Shown here piece by piece: positions 21,890 through 31,632 of a stretch of 42,066 bases of DNA. Made by a program: the position numbers and the translations under genes. The DNA lies in the IMG/VR virus record IMGVR_UViG_3300045303_000037, positions 1-42,066 of that record, one strand, 5' to 3'. Below the pieces are notes generated by a model. The model did not search any database, was not told the origin of the DNA, and saw only the letters and a list, made by a program, of their open reading frames with translations. The DNA is from a virus. Position 1 is the stretch's first letter. The number at the start of each line of letters is the position of its first letter.

Positions 21890-23203
21890 ATGGCGATACA
21901 ATTTACTGATTTCTCCAAAGCCAAGCTTCTAGACGCACCTGGCAAGAATATCTTCGAAGACGTTCTTAAGGGATATGCTATCTCCCAAGAGCCAGCCAAG
22001 ATGAAGGAAGAACAGTCTGCACGTCAATTGGCTAATAAGTTACGTGAGCTTGAGGTTGAGCATAAGCCGACAGAGTATGCCCTTAATGATCAGCATGTGA
22101 GCCTGGCTAATTCTATTCAGTCCAAGGCTTTGGAACATTATGACGAGAAGCTTCAGCTTGAGAAAGACTTTAAGAACGCGCAGATTGCTAAGGCTTTGCG
22201 ACCGGCTAATGCTGGGACATTAAAGCCTAATGCTGCTGTAGCGAATGAGGAATATATCTGGAATCTTGAGCATCCTGGTGGAGACACTACTCCTGAAGAG
22301 AAGACGGAGCATGTAGTTAAGTTGAAGGAGGCATTGAAGAAAGGTCAAGATTCTGTGGAGGCTAATACTAAGCGTAAAGAACAGATTATCCGAGGGGCAT
22401 ACTTTACCACACAACCAGCTAAGTGGAAGGATCAACAATTCGCACTTGCAGCAGGGATGGGTATTCCATCATCTGAAGCGTCTAAAGCATTTATCGATGA
22501 AGGCAAGACGGTATCGCAATTAGCTAAGGAGAAGGGTATTGACCCCACCAAGATTGTACCTGTCTACCCTATGGCTAATGAGAACATTAAGCAGTATCAA
22601 ATCCGCTCATCACTGGTTTCTGAACTTCTAAATTTCGAGAAGAATCTTGCTGACATTCAGGGCAAATATTCCCGCAAGTTCTTAGGGTATTCACCTAAGC
22701 AGATATGGGGAGCGTTGAAGGATAAAGACCCAGAAGAAGCTGGTATGATTCTCGCAGCCAGAAACTTGGCGCCGGAAATCTCAGCTTTAAGGGCTAAAAT
22801 TGCTATTAACGGAGCTATCGGTATCGAAGCCCTGAAGGAATTAACCAGTAAATCTCTGGGCAACCTGAAGATATTCGAGCCATTGGTCAGTGAGAAAGCA
22901 CGTAATGCAATGAGCCGTTATACTGATAAGTTAATCATGGATGCTAATCAAGCTTACGGGTCTAAAATGCAATCTTACAGCCAGCTTCAGCCCGCAATGG
23001 CATTACCTAATGCAGCCCAGGAAACTCCATCTAATGTGCAGGGGCAGAATTCAGTATTCAGCAATCAATCATCATCCGTATCTCCTACAGCACCTCCTAT
23101 TCCAAGCAGCGTAACTAATGATCAGCAGTTCAGGGATTGGATGAAAACTCTTACTCCTGAGCAACGTGCAGCCGTTAAAGCGCAACATACCGGAGGTCAA
23201 TAA
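21890..23203 (+). CDS. Ejection protein, second
   Basis: 437 residues from the ATG at 21890, with GGGGGAGG 8 bases upstream (the frame is open from 21875 but that start overlaps the SD). Long charged helices occupy residues 40-110 and 215-330. The C-terminal third is rich in Ser, Pro and Gln with little structure, ending in a helix (DQQFRDWMKTLTPEQRAAVK). Size, place and composition fit an internal virion protein such as P22 gp20, without clear homology. Confidence 0.65.
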   Translation: MAIQFTDFSKAKLLDAPGKNIFEDVLKGYAISQEPAKMKEEQSARQLANKLRELEVEHKPTEYALNDQHVSLANSIQSKALEHYDEKLQLEKDFKNAQIAKALRPANAGTLKPNAAVANEEYIWNLEHPGGDTTPEEKTEHVVKLKEALKKGQDSVEANTKRKEQIIRGAYFTTQPAKWKDQQFALAAGMGIPSSEASKAFIDEGKTVSQLAKEKGIDPTKIVPVYPMANENIKQYQIRSSLVSELLNFEKNLADIQGKYSRKFLGYSPKQIWGALKDKDPEEAGMILAARNLAPEISALRAKIAINGAIGIEALKELTSKSLGNLKIFEPLVSEKARNAMSRYTDKLIMDANQAYGSKMQSYSQLQPAMALPNAAQETPSNVQGQNSVFSNQSSSVSPTAPPIPSSVTNDQQFRDWMKTLTPEQRAAVKAQHTGGQ

Positions 23204-25179
23204 TGTCTTATAAACCTTCTGCTGCTGCCTTTGAAGATATCGATGACACAGGGACTTATAAACCTAGTGCTGCTGCATTCGAGGAAGAGCAAGACCCAAT
23301 GCAAGTCCGAGATGAGAAGATTCGTGAGATGGGTGGATTCAAGGGTTTGGCTGCTGAGACTCTATTGAACCTATCCAATGCGATGAAGTCTAGTGTTCTG
23401 TTCGCCAAAGATTTACCCAAGATGGTTAAGACTGCTACTAAGGCTGAAGAAGAACGTCCACTTAGACCATATGCTGCCACAGGCTCTGGATTGCTTGAAG
23501 CAGGTAAAGCTGCAATCAATGCTCCTGCTGACCTGAATAAGTTCCTGTCTAGGAAGCTAGATTTCATACCCGACATTAGCGGCATAATTCCTCATATCCC
23601 AGAAGATACCGGAGTTGCGAGCATATTCGGTCTTGATGAAGAGAAGCCAGAGGATAGGCTCTATAAGGGTCTTGGCGCAGCATTATCTCTCGGATTACCA
23701 GGTGCAGCAGGTAAGCTCAAAGGCATTGAAGGTGGCACTAAGGCTGCCAAAGTCCTTCCGAAGCATCTTGAAGCTCAGATATCCAAGGAGCGCAATCTAC
23801 TTGATATAACTGGTAAGCGCTTGGATAAGTTTAAGGAGGCGCTTGACAGTAGTCCTCAATACCGCTCTGCAAAGCCATCTACATTGCGTAGAACTGCTGG
23901 TGACTTAGAAGCTAAGATTGATGAACTTAAGCCATTGACTAAGATTGCCGAGCAAACCGTTCCTGAATTACCTGTTGCGCCTGATACAGCGAGAATGAAA
24001 CGCCATGCTAAAGCAGATGTCACGCAGGCTAGCGAACTCCTGAGTAGGGGTTTGCGGGAAGGTAAGCCCGTACATACTGAGGGTGGAAAAATAGCATTAG
24101 ATGAAGTTGAAACCGTTCGTAAAGCGGCTAGTCAGAAATTTACCGATCTTAGGAAATACGCTGCTGAGAATAAGATTCAGGTAGATAAATCAGCGGAAAT
24201 CGATGCCATGCAGGGTAAATTGAAAGACCTTGAATCGCATTACAAGGATATTCCTGGTTATGAAACTGATACTCCTGATGTTAAGCTTCTTCAGACACAG
24301 CTCAAATCTCTTGAGAAACCAGAATTCATCAAAGGTACAGATGTATTGGATACTTATCAGACCTTACACAAGCTTGCCAAGGATGCTTATGATAAGATTT
24401 ATGAACGTGGTAGCAGTCTTAGCCAAACAGAGAAGACAGCTCTGCAATCTATAGCCAAGAAGTACGAAGGTCTGGCTGATGACGTAGGTGGTGTACTTGA
24501 GAATTTAGGTGACAATAATGCACTTGAAATGCTAGGAGAGGCCAAAGGAGCATGGAAGGAATATGCATCGCTATATGGCAATCCTACTTTCCAATACCTT
24601 GAGAAGCATAAGGCTCTTCACCCAAGCACGATGGCCAACCTTGAATTAGGTACGCGAGGCAATGAGTTCTTGAATAAGATTGTCGCTAGCAACCCTGAGT
24701 TACGGCAAGCAATCTTTGGACAGCGATTCGCCTCACGTGCTAGCCATCAGAAATTGTTGCGCCCAAGTGATGTGCATGACAAGTACTTAAGCCAGTTACC
24801 GGAAGTTAATGATTTGGTAAATGCCTTTCGCAACGCCGCTGAAGTCGAGAATGAAGTTAAAGCCACTGCTGCTGACTTGAAGTCTGAGCATAAGGAATTG
24901 GCTGACTCTATCACTCAGATTGCCAATGAGCAGAAGCTACGGCAGGACGCTATAGCCAATGTGAAGAAGTATCAGGATTTAAGTAATAAGCGTACCAAAG
25001 CTGCTGATATTGTTAAGCGCAAGATTGATAAAGCTAAGTCTCGGGGTGAAAGCATTAAATCCCTTGAGGCAGAACTTAAGACTCTAGAAGCTGATAGAGC
25101 GAAGTTCAAGAACCTGTTGAAGACCGCTCTGAAGTTGGCATATCAATATGGTGGAATTAAATCAGCGATAGGACGTTAA
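23203..25179 (+). CDS. Ejection protein, third (large, coiled-coil)
   Basis: 658 residues; the start overlaps the preceding stop. The N-terminus repeats the motif YKPSAAAFE twice (residues 3-11 and 19-27), a motif seen in phage internal proteins. A Gly/Ala-rich hydrophobic stretch at about 145-165 (LYKGLGAALSLGLPGAAGK) precedes very long coiled coils to the end. It fits a P22 gp16-type protein that forms part of the DNA-translocation channel. Confidence 0.7.
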   Translation: MSYKPSAAAFEDIDDTGTYKPSAAAFEEEQDPMQVRDEKIREMGGFKGLAAETLLNLSNAMKSSVLFAKDLPKMVKTATKAEEERPLRPYAATGSGLLEAGKAAINAPADLNKFLSRKLDFIPDISGIIPHIPEDTGVASIFGLDEEKPEDRLYKGLGAALSLGLPGAAGKLKGIEGGTKAAKVLPKHLEAQISKERNLLDITGKRLDKFKEALDSSPQYRSAKPSTLRRTAGDLEAKIDELKPLTKIAEQTVPELPVAPDTARMKRHAKADVTQASELLSRGLREGKPVHTEGGKIALDEVETVRKAASQKFTDLRKYAAENKIQVDKSAEIDAMQGKLKDLESHYKDIPGYETDTPDVKLLQTQLKSLEKPEFIKGTDVLDTYQTLHKLAKDAYDKIYERGSSLSQTEKTALQSIAKKYEGLADDVGGVLENLGDNNALEMLGEAKGAWKEYASLYGNPTFQYLEKHKALHPSTMANLELGTRGNEFLNKIVASNPELRQAIFGQRFASRASHQKLLRPSDVHDKYLSQLPEVNDLVNAFRNAAEVENEVKATAADLKSEHKELADSITQIANEQKLRQDAIANVKKYQDLSNKRTKAADIVKRKIDKAKSRGESIKSLEAELKTLEADRAKFKNLLKTALKLAYQYGGIKSAIGR

Positions 25180-25235
25180 TTGTCGTTAGCTACTGACCAT
25201 GCTGCTAGAGCGAAGATGATGATTAGAATGAGCAT
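25176..25235 (-). CDS. Possible 19-residue hydrophobic peptide
   Basis: MLILIIIFALAAWSVANDN reads on the minus strand with AGGA 8 bases before the ATG. A leftward promoter, TTGCGT (25294-25289), 18 bases, TATAAT (25270-25265), lies just upstream. It could be a toxin-like or membrane micropeptide, or chance. Confidence 0.25.
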   Translation of the reverse strand: MLILIIIFALAAWSVANDN

Positions 25236-25245
25236 TAGATTGTCC

Positions 25246-25275
25246 TAGTGTGTATTAAATTAGCATTATACACTA
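25246..25275. promoter_or_regulatory. Inverted repeat before the tail fibre gene
   Basis: TAGTGTGTA (25246-25254) pairs with TATACACTA (25267-25275) over 9 bases with one G-U pair. The minus-strand TATAAT at 25265-25270 overlaps the right arm. It may be a weak terminator or an operator between the ejection and fibre genes. Confidence 0.4.
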
Positions 25276-25309
25276 TGGGCTAAACAGAACGCAAGCAAAA
25301 GGATTTGCT

Positions 25310-27469
25310 ATGACGATACCATTAGACCCAAGGTTCATCCCGGCCTTCTCCATAGAGGATGTCCTGCTCGATAAGGATACTGGAGCACCACTATCCGGCG
25401 GACAAGTATACTTCGAAATTGACGATCAGCGCGGGATGCTCAAGCCTGTCTATCAGATTACAGGTGCATCACCGAATTACACTTTCATCCAGCTACCAAA
25501 CCCAATGACGCTAAGCTCCATCGGCACATTCGAGGACGCGCTAGGCAACCCAGTCATCCCGTACTTCTATCCCTACAAAGCTAATGGCGACGTTGAGCTA
25601 TATTATGTCAGGGTGACAAGTTCTGATGATGTACCACAGTTCGTGCGTGAAGCGGTTCCCTACATAGCTGCATCTAGCAGTAGTGATATCCAGAGCGTGA
25701 TCACTAATGAGATTGCTAATCCGCAGTTCTCTGAGGTGCTGTTCGACACCAGTAGTGTATATACATATGATGTTAATGGTGTAACTAATGACGTTATCCC
25801 TCTTGCACCTGATTGGGACTTAGTGGTCACTTCTCCAGGATTGGGATCGATCACGGTAACGCAATTTGATCCTCCGGGTAGCCTGAATGTTATATCTAAT
25901 CCAGCTACCATACTCACGATTTCATCATCAGGGTTAACGAGTTTAGTACTGCGTCAGCGTAAGTATGGCTCTCCTAACCTATGGGGTGGTGGATATGTGT
26001 CAGCAAGCTATGTGGCTAGAACTCATAGTGGGACAGCAGTATCACTCAATATGTACTACAGTCAGTCAGATGGCACAGTAATTGACGTACTCCTAGTTGA
26101 GGGTACATTGCCATCGAGTGGCGCATATGTGAATCAGACAGGGAGCGCATTAATTCCGGTATCAACGAGTACGCAAACCTTTCCAAATTCATATATTGAT
26201 ATCTTCCTAGACCTGCCAGTGACGATTGAAATCGATATAACTAGCATTATGGTTGCCTTCACTGGCCAGACTAATATCCAGAGTATTACGTCAGATCAGG
26301 AGTCACTACCAAGACAGATTGATCACTTATTCCACTACTATAAGCCTGAATTAGAATTCATGCCAATTCCAAGCTACCTGATTGGCTGGGACTTCCCGCT
26401 GAATCCTGCGCAATTCGGTGAAGCTGTGGCACCCAATGCTGTAGGGGCTAATAAGTCCTACTATGTCTGGGATCAAACTATAGTCTTCCAATCGGTGAAC
26501 TCAAGCTTGACCATATCACGTGAAGCTGTAATCGGTAATTTCACTATCCAGGCAGCAGCTACAGGTCGTCACGCCATCATCCAATATCTTGGAGGCAAGG
26601 AAGCTGATGATGTCTTCGCTGCACTCGTCCTCAATGGCGTAAGTGCTAATGTGGTGATGGAAAGCACTGTGGTTCAGGATATGAATATCGCTATGTATTG
26701 GACGGCTTCTGCTTCGCTACCGACTATGAGTACCGGGACTTCTCTGGTAACTGGATTTGATGTAAATGGCTATCCCACTGTATCTGCCGGATGGATCGAG
26801 ATTGCACGAACTGGATTCGATAAGTCTGATTTTACTACAGGTGGCGGATTAAGCCTTGAGTCCCATGATTTCTCAAACTTCGCTGACCTTAATGCATATA
26901 ATACTGCTAAGTTCTTCGCAATCGTGGTAAGCACTAAGAGTACATTAGCCTTGGGTAACACCGTGGAGTACAAGTCCATATCTCTTGTCCCTGGCAAGGT
27001 GCCGACTATCCCTGCGCCACAGACTTCTGATGAGGTTCTACGGGAGTGCTCAGCTTATTACACTAAGAGCTATGAGACAACTACGACAGTAGGAACTGCA
27101 GCAACTCTCCCAGGAGCATTCAACTTCGTATTGCCATCGATAGGTTCCGGTGCTGTGACTTCTTCTTGCTACCCAGGGGCATTCACACTCAGATTCCCTG
27201 TGCCAATGTTCAAGACTCCGACAGTGACCTTGTATTCGCCAGTGTCTGGTACAGCTAGTACGGTGTATATAGAGATGGTTACCGCAGCAGCGGCGCCTCA
27301 TACCGATAGCCAAGCCATTACACCATGGACACAGACTGGTCTTAGTACCAAGGGAGTTTCGTATGTACCTGCTGTAACTGGTATAGCTGCATTACTATCG
27401 GGAGCAGTAAGTGCAAGTGCTGCAAGATTAAGCTGTCATTATCAGGCAGATGCCAGACTAGGATTCTAA
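25310..27469 (+). CDS. Tail fibre / tailspike
   Basis: 719 residues with AAAGGA upstream. The N-terminal 130 residues (MTIPLDPRFIPAFSIEDVLL, DKDTGAPLSGGQVYFEIDDQ, DVELYYVRVTSSDD) form the head-binding/adaptor domain seen in many podophage fibres. The middle is beta-rich. The C-terminus (about 560-719) has the collagen-free 'SVSASAARLSCHYQADARLGF'-style end of receptor-binding proteins. It is expected to decide host range. Confidence 0.8.
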   Translation: MTIPLDPRFIPAFSIEDVLLDKDTGAPLSGGQVYFEIDDQRGMLKPVYQITGASPNYTFIQLPNPMTLSSIGTFEDALGNPVIPYFYPYKANGDVELYYVRVTSSDDVPQFVREAVPYIAASSSSDIQSVITNEIANPQFSEVLFDTSSVYTYDVNGVTNDVIPLAPDWDLVVTSPGLGSITVTQFDPPGSLNVISNPATILTISSSGLTSLVLRQRKYGSPNLWGGGYVSASYVARTHSGTAVSLNMYYSQSDGTVIDVLLVEGTLPSSGAYVNQTGSALIPVSTSTQTFPNSYIDIFLDLPVTIEIDITSIMVAFTGQTNIQSITSDQESLPRQIDHLFHYYKPELEFMPIPSYLIGWDFPLNPAQFGEAVAPNAVGANKSYYVWDQTIVFQSVNSSLTISREAVIGNFTIQAAATGRHAIIQYLGGKEADDVFAALVLNGVSANVVMESTVVQDMNIAMYWTASASLPTMSTGTSLVTGFDVNGYPTVSAGWIEIARTGFDKSDFTTGGGLSLESHDFSNFADLNAYNTAKFFAIVVSTKSTLALGNTVEYKSISLVPGKVPTIPAPQTSDEVLRECSAYYTKSYETTTTVGTAATLPGAFNFVLPSIGSGAVTSSCYPGAFTLRFPVPMFKTPTVTLYSPVSGTASTVYIEMVTAAAAPHTDSQAITPWTQTGLSTKGVSYVPAVTGIAALLSGAVSASAARLSCHYQADARLGF

Positions 27470-27483
27470 TTTAAGGATGAATT

Positions 27484-27873
27484 ATGACTACACAATATAA
27501 GTTACAGAAGGATGTCGCAGGTTACAACGGTTTTGGACTACCATTCTGCGATACGATTTTCAGCGCCTCACTTGCTATCACAACCGATACTACCCTGACA
27601 GTGCCTTTGAAGGGAGCTATGGGAGCGGCTTTGAATTCAGTCAATAAGTGGATTGCTATCATCCAGGTAGAAGCCAATCTATCCGTATGGTTCGCATTGA
27701 ATGCAGTGGCTGCGGTTCCAGCTGGAGCGAGCTTCGCTGCTACAACATCAGACCTAATCCTTGGTACTGAATATTACGCCGTAGAGGTCAAGGCTGGCGA
27801 TGTAATGCATTTCTTAGCGCCTACTGCTGGCACAGACATTATGGTCAAGTTCTACGCATTACCAGCTAATTAA
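27484..27873 (+). CDS. Small fibre-associated structural protein
   Basis: 129 residues; AAGGATG precedes the ATG. It is beta-rich and Ala/Thr-rich (LAITTDTTLTVPLKGAMGAA, KWIAIIQVEANLSVWFALNA), ending MVKFYALPAN. Such jelly-roll-like proteins between fibre genes are often decoration or fibre-tip subunits. No firm family. Confidence 0.6.
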   Translation: MTTQYKLQKDVAGYNGFGLPFCDTIFSASLAITTDTTLTVPLKGAMGAALNSVNKWIAIIQVEANLSVWFALNAVAAVPAGASFAATTSDLILGTEYYAVEVKAGDVMHFLAPTAGTDIMVKFYALPAN

Positions 27874-27902
27874 GATACACCTATATCACAAGGAGTGTGG
27901 TT

Positions 27903-29798
27903 ATGGCTTTAGTACCAGATCAAAAGTTTAGTACCTTCCAGAATGGAGGTTCGGTAGCGGTGGGAGACATTCTCGTCGGTCTACGTGGTGGGCTTAATAC
28001 CAGATTTACCTATTCTGCCCCAGTATCAGTACCAAGCATCACGGGTACGGCCAATCAAGTGTTAGCGAATGGCAGTAGTGGTATACCCGTCAGTGGCGCT
28101 GTCACCCTGACTACACCGCAGGATATTGCAACTACCAGTAGTCCAACCTTCGATACCATTATATTAGATGGAGAATTCATTAAAGGCTCGTCTGGAAATG
28201 TAGTCATCGATGCAGTAGACCAAGCAAGTGCTGTGAATTACGCATCTATCGTCAACAGCCCAACACTTAGTCCGGTCGTATTCGGGGTTAACGGTACTGA
28301 TAATAACATTGATGCAGAGTTTGGCACTAAGGGTACTGGTAAATTTAGATTCCTATCAGCCGCATTAACTCAACCAATGTCAATCCTGAGTGGGACTAGC
28401 TATCAGCATCAGACAGACTTCACCTTTGCCAATACCGCAGCTACAAGGACAGTCACATTTCAGGACTCCAGCGGTACATTAGCCTATCTGACTGACATTC
28501 CAAGCGGGGTACTGAGTGTATCCGGTACAGCCAATAGGATTACCTCAACTGGTGGCGCAAATCCAATCATTGACATCGCGGCAACTTATGTCGGTCAAGC
28601 CTCTATTACGACTCTTGGTGTTGTGACTACTGGCGCATGGCAAGGATCACTAATCTCGCCAACTTATGGTGGAACTGGGGTTAACAATGGATCAAATACA
28701 ATAACATTAGGTGGTGTTATCAATACAGCCGGAAGTTTACAGACCGCTGGAAATTTTAATACCTTTGGAGCATTCCCTCTAGTATTGAGAGCCACTGCCA
28801 GTACAGACGTTACCCTCCCCACGACTGGAACATTGGCTACTGTAGGGCAATTGCCAGTACCTAATGCTCTTACCGAGACAGATGATACTAATGTCACCAT
28901 GAGTCTTACAGGCTCTCCTGCGACAGCATTGATGCAAGCTGTGAATATGACCTTGGGATGGACGGGGCAATTAAGTCTGGCTAGAGGGGGGAGTGCAGCT
29001 AATCTCAGCCCAAGTATTGGTGGAATTGTATACAGTACGGCTTCTGCAATGGCAATCTTAGCAGGAAGTCCCACTGCAAATCGTATGTTGCAAACAAGAT
29101 CACTTGCCGCGCCTGCATGGTCAACCACTACATGGCCTTCAATACTCACCATAAATCAGATTTTATATTCATCAGCTGCTGACACAATTACGGGAATCTC
29201 TCCTAATACTAACTCGGTATTAGTAAGTGATGGATCTCAAGTTCCATCTATGCAAAAAACTTTGCCATCTGGACTGACTATACCAGGGGCACTTCTAACA
29301 GCCACACCTCATTTAACCACACCTAGTGTCATCGGAAATCTTACATTTTCAACTGATCCTGTAGGTATTACAGGAGTCATTACAACCACAGGTAAGAACG
29401 CTGGAGTCGTAGGAGAAGTATTATCTCAGGTGGTTACTATTGCGGGGCCAGTAGTTTCAGCAACAGCAACAAATATTGCGACTATTACTCTTACGGCTGG
29501 TCAATGGCTTGTGACTGGCGAACTGTGGATGACTTCTCCAGGTGGTACAACCCTGATGACTAACATGGTAGCTGGTATATCGCAAACTACCGGAACTCAG
29601 CCCACACTTACTCTAGGTACTTCAAAGGCTCAGGTAAGCTATGCCGCTCCGACAGCTGGGACACAGACTACATTGCCAACAGGGACAGCGGTAATTTTGA
29701 CGGCAGGAAGCTTGGCTGTCTACTTAGTGGGGACAGCTACATTCACAGGCTCGGCTGCTAACTTGGCCGGAAAGATACAAGCTGTACGATTTTGTTAA
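27903..29798 (+). CDS. Large fibre protein with repeated fibre motifs
   Basis: 631 residues from the ATG at 27903 (AAGGAG upstream). The repeated fibre motifs SITGTANQVLANGSSG, GVLSVSGTANRITSTGG and ISPTYGGTGVNNG, and ARGGSAANLSPSIGGIVYST with ILTINQILYSSAADTITGIS, are typical of long trimeric phage fibres. The C-terminal 130 residues (TIAGPVVSATATNIATITLT) form a compact beta domain likely to hold the receptor-binding tip. Confidence 0.75.
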   Translation: MALVPDQKFSTFQNGGSVAVGDILVGLRGGLNTRFTYSAPVSVPSITGTANQVLANGSSGIPVSGAVTLTTPQDIATTSSPTFDTIILDGEFIKGSSGNVVIDAVDQASAVNYASIVNSPTLSPVVFGVNGTDNNIDAEFGTKGTGKFRFLSAALTQPMSILSGTSYQHQTDFTFANTAATRTVTFQDSSGTLAYLTDIPSGVLSVSGTANRITSTGGANPIIDIAATYVGQASITTLGVVTTGAWQGSLISPTYGGTGVNNGSNTITLGGVINTAGSLQTAGNFNTFGAFPLVLRATASTDVTLPTTGTLATVGQLPVPNALTETDDTNVTMSLTGSPATALMQAVNMTLGWTGQLSLARGGSAANLSPSIGGIVYSTASAMAILAGSPTANRMLQTRSLAAPAWSTTTWPSILTINQILYSSAADTITGISPNTNSVLVSDGSQVPSMQKTLPSGLTIPGALLTATPHLTTPSVIGNLTFSTDPVGITGVITTTGKNAGVVGEVLSQVVTIAGPVVSATATNIATITLTAGQWLVTGELWMTSPGGTTLMTNMVAGISQTTGTQPTLTLGTSKAQVSYAAPTAGTQTTLPTGTAVILTAGSLAVYLVGTATFTGSAANLAGKIQAVRFC

Positions 29799-29822
29799 TT
29801 AACTTAAGGATGAGGTGACTAA

Positions 29823-30821
29823 ATGGCTATACTTAATATTACGATTTCACAGACAGGTCTAGCTGGGGTTAAACCTGCTTTGGCTTATATTGAAACCAAT
29901 GATCCGGTCGCTACTATTTTGGCCACAGGATATCTGAACCACGTGGTCGAGCAAGGTTATAGCTTTCCTCTGCCCTGCATTGCCACAGTAAGCACCAAGG
30001 AAACTCCTACTTCTGAAGCCAAGGTAGGCTGGTATGGCTTAAGTCATGTCGGAGCTAACTGGTCTCTTGTATTAGATACTAGCAGTTCAGGTGGCGTAGA
30101 TCTCCCAACCACTACAAATCACATTGCAGTCTATAAGGATGCATTAGGATTGATTGGTGAAGATGCAGCTACTGCGATTAACTTTGGTAACATCCAAGCT
30201 GGTGGAGTGCTGGGAACTGCTGGTTACTTCAGGTCTTACCCGAATAATCCTGCTAATGGGCATCTTGATTTCTTCGCTACTGCTAGCCTTGGCCCTGCTG
30301 CTGTAAGAATCACAAATGCCGATCATAATCAGGACTCTACATATAGCTTTCCTGATACTGGAGCAAGTACTGCGAATGTCTTGATGTCAGAAGGAATAGC
30401 CCCTAAAGCGTCCATTACCGTTTTAAAGACAGGTTCAGGTAATGCGCCTCTTATAGATCCGGCTCAAACTGAAATCCAGATTGTGGCAGGAGGTATTAAT
30501 AGTGCGCTAATATTCATTCAGGTTAAAGATGGTGCTGGGAATAATGCAACTCAGAATATTCCATTCACCTGCTATGCATCCCAATTAGCAAATGGTATGT
30601 TAGTAGCTGCCGCAGCTTCTACTGGATTCTCACTATCTGGGTCTGGTGTTGTTCTAATCAATGGTGCTGCTGTTACTACCCAGATTAGTGGTGTTACAGA
30701 TGAGAATGGACAATGTGTTCTTAATCTGCTTGATACTGCGAAGCAAACTAGTTGGATCGTTGTGGCTATGGGCAATGGAATTAAAATTTCTGCGCAGATG
30801 ACTGCCGGAAGTTATGGTTAA
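29823..30821 (+). CDS. Fibre/surface protein with C-terminal Ig-like domain
   Basis: 332 residues with AAGGATGAGG upstream. The N-terminus is beta-rich (MAILNITISQTGLAGVKPAL). Residues about 215-330 read as a bacterial Ig-like (invasin/Big) domain: AGGINSALIFIQVKDGAGNN, GVVLINGAAVTTQISGVTDE and NGQCVLNLLDTA. Such domains bind cell-surface carbohydrate or stabilise virions. Confidence 0.7.
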   Translation: MAILNITISQTGLAGVKPALAYIETNDPVATILATGYLNHVVEQGYSFPLPCIATVSTKETPTSEAKVGWYGLSHVGANWSLVLDTSSSGGVDLPTTTNHIAVYKDALGLIGEDAATAINFGNIQAGGVLGTAGYFRSYPNNPANGHLDFFATASLGPAAVRITNADHNQDSTYSFPDTGASTANVLMSEGIAPKASITVLKTGSGNAPLIDPAQTEIQIVAGGINSALIFIQVKDGAGNNATQNIPFTCYASQLANGMLVAAAASTGFSLSGSGVVLINGAAVTTQISGVTDENGQCVLNLLDTAKQTSWIVVAMGNGIKISAQMTAGSYG

Positions 30822-30839
30822 TCAACATAAGGATATCAA

Positions 30840-31007
30840 ATGAACTTAGACAAGCTGTTAGAGAGAGTTAAGGAGATTGAGGATATTATTACTCAAGCGA
30901 CGGGGAATCTTCATGCATTGTTTGGTCGGAAGGCTGAAGTAGAGGCTATGATTGAAGAGCATAAGAAATTGCAAGTTGACCCTCCTGAACCTCCTGTGGT
31001 AGATTAG
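30840..31007 (+). CDS. 55-residue coiled-coil microprotein
   Basis: AAGGA precedes the ATG. MNLDKLLERVKEIEDIITQA is an amphipathic helix. It ends in an acidic proline tail (PPEPPVVD). It is the last gene of the late unit before a large hairpin. It could be a fibre chaperone or other assembly factor, but nothing identifies it. Confidence 0.6.
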   Translation: MNLDKLLERVKEIEDIITQATGNLHALFGRKAEVEAMIEEHKKLQVDPPEPPVVD

Positions 31008-31013
31008 CCTCTC

Positions 31014-31070
31014 ATGGCTTTCACTTACTCTAAGGTGGCCTGTCCTCCGCCTTATTGACGTGAAAGCCAT
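31014..31070. terminator. Long nested hairpin ending the late operon
   Basis: The outer stem ATGGCTTTCAC/GTGAAAGCCAT is 11 bp and perfect. The inner stem TAAGGTGG/CCGCCTTA (31031-31054) is 8 bp with one G-U pair. TTTC follows. The structure separates the virion genes from the lysis genes and could stop transcription in both directions. Confidence 0.6.
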
Positions 31071-31088
31071 TTCAATCTATAGAATCAA

Positions 31089-31097
31089 TGCTATACT
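31089..31097 (+). promoter_or_regulatory. Candidate late promoter L3 (extended -10)
   Basis: TGC-TATACT, the same core as L2, 86 bases before the lysis genes and just after the hairpin. No matching -35 is seen. Confidence 0.5.
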
Positions 31098-31182
31098 GAC
31101 CCTGATAGTCGTGGTCAATTAGCTAGTAATTTCCAGCAGATGTTATTATCCACTCCCGCGACTGTCCCTATTGGGAATCAAG

Positions 31183-31632
31183 ATGAAGATAGTACGCCAA
31201 GGATTGCAGTTCATATTCATTACATATCTATCTCTAGCCTACATGGTTGGATGCGCGCACTTCCATCCCGTTAAATTCCTAAATAAAGCTTGTATCATTC
31301 CCTTCGAAGGCTATGAATACAAGACCTGTCAGCCCCTTAGAGTAACCATTGATGATAAGAAGTATACAGTCCCTAAGAGTTTTGAGACGGATTTGGCGAG
31401 TATCCCGCGCTTGCTATGGCCTATATTGGCGCCTCAGTATTCAAACTTTGTGGCTCCAGCAATACTTCACGATTATCTCTATCGTTGCAACCCTGGGATT
31501 ACTCGCCTCTACGCTGACGAAGTTCTATATTCTGCTCTGATAGCTGCCAATGTGACTGCATTCACGGCTTCCAAGTTCTATCTAGGCGTACGACTATTCG
31601 GAGAATCCCACTTTAAGCACGGAGAATGCTGA
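31183..31632 (+). CDS. DUF1353 lipoprotein in the lysis region
   Basis: 149 residues from the ATG at 31183. A signal peptide with a lipobox (SLAYMVGC) would leave an N-terminal lipidated Cys. The mature part has VPKSFETDLASIPRLLWPIL and APAILHDYLYRC, the two hallmarks of DUF1353 ('VP.GF.TDLASVPR...' and 'HD.LY'). The function of this phage family is unknown; lipidation would place it at the outer or inner membrane, near lysozyme action. The stop overlaps the lysozyme start. Confidence 0.8.
   Translation: MKIVRQGLQFIFITYLSLAYMVGCAHFHPVKFLNKACIIPFEGYEYKTCQPLRVTIDDKKYTVPKSFETDLASIPRLLWPILAPQYSNFVAPAILHDYLYRCNPGITRLYADEVLYSALIAANVTAFTASKFYLGVRLFGESHFKHGEC

Noticed and set aside
28664-29152. 162-codon leftward open frame inside the large fibre gene
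   Set aside because: It is fully antisense to a well-supported fibre gene with a good Shine-Dalgarno. It has no domain and arises from Thr/Ala-rich codons read backwards.
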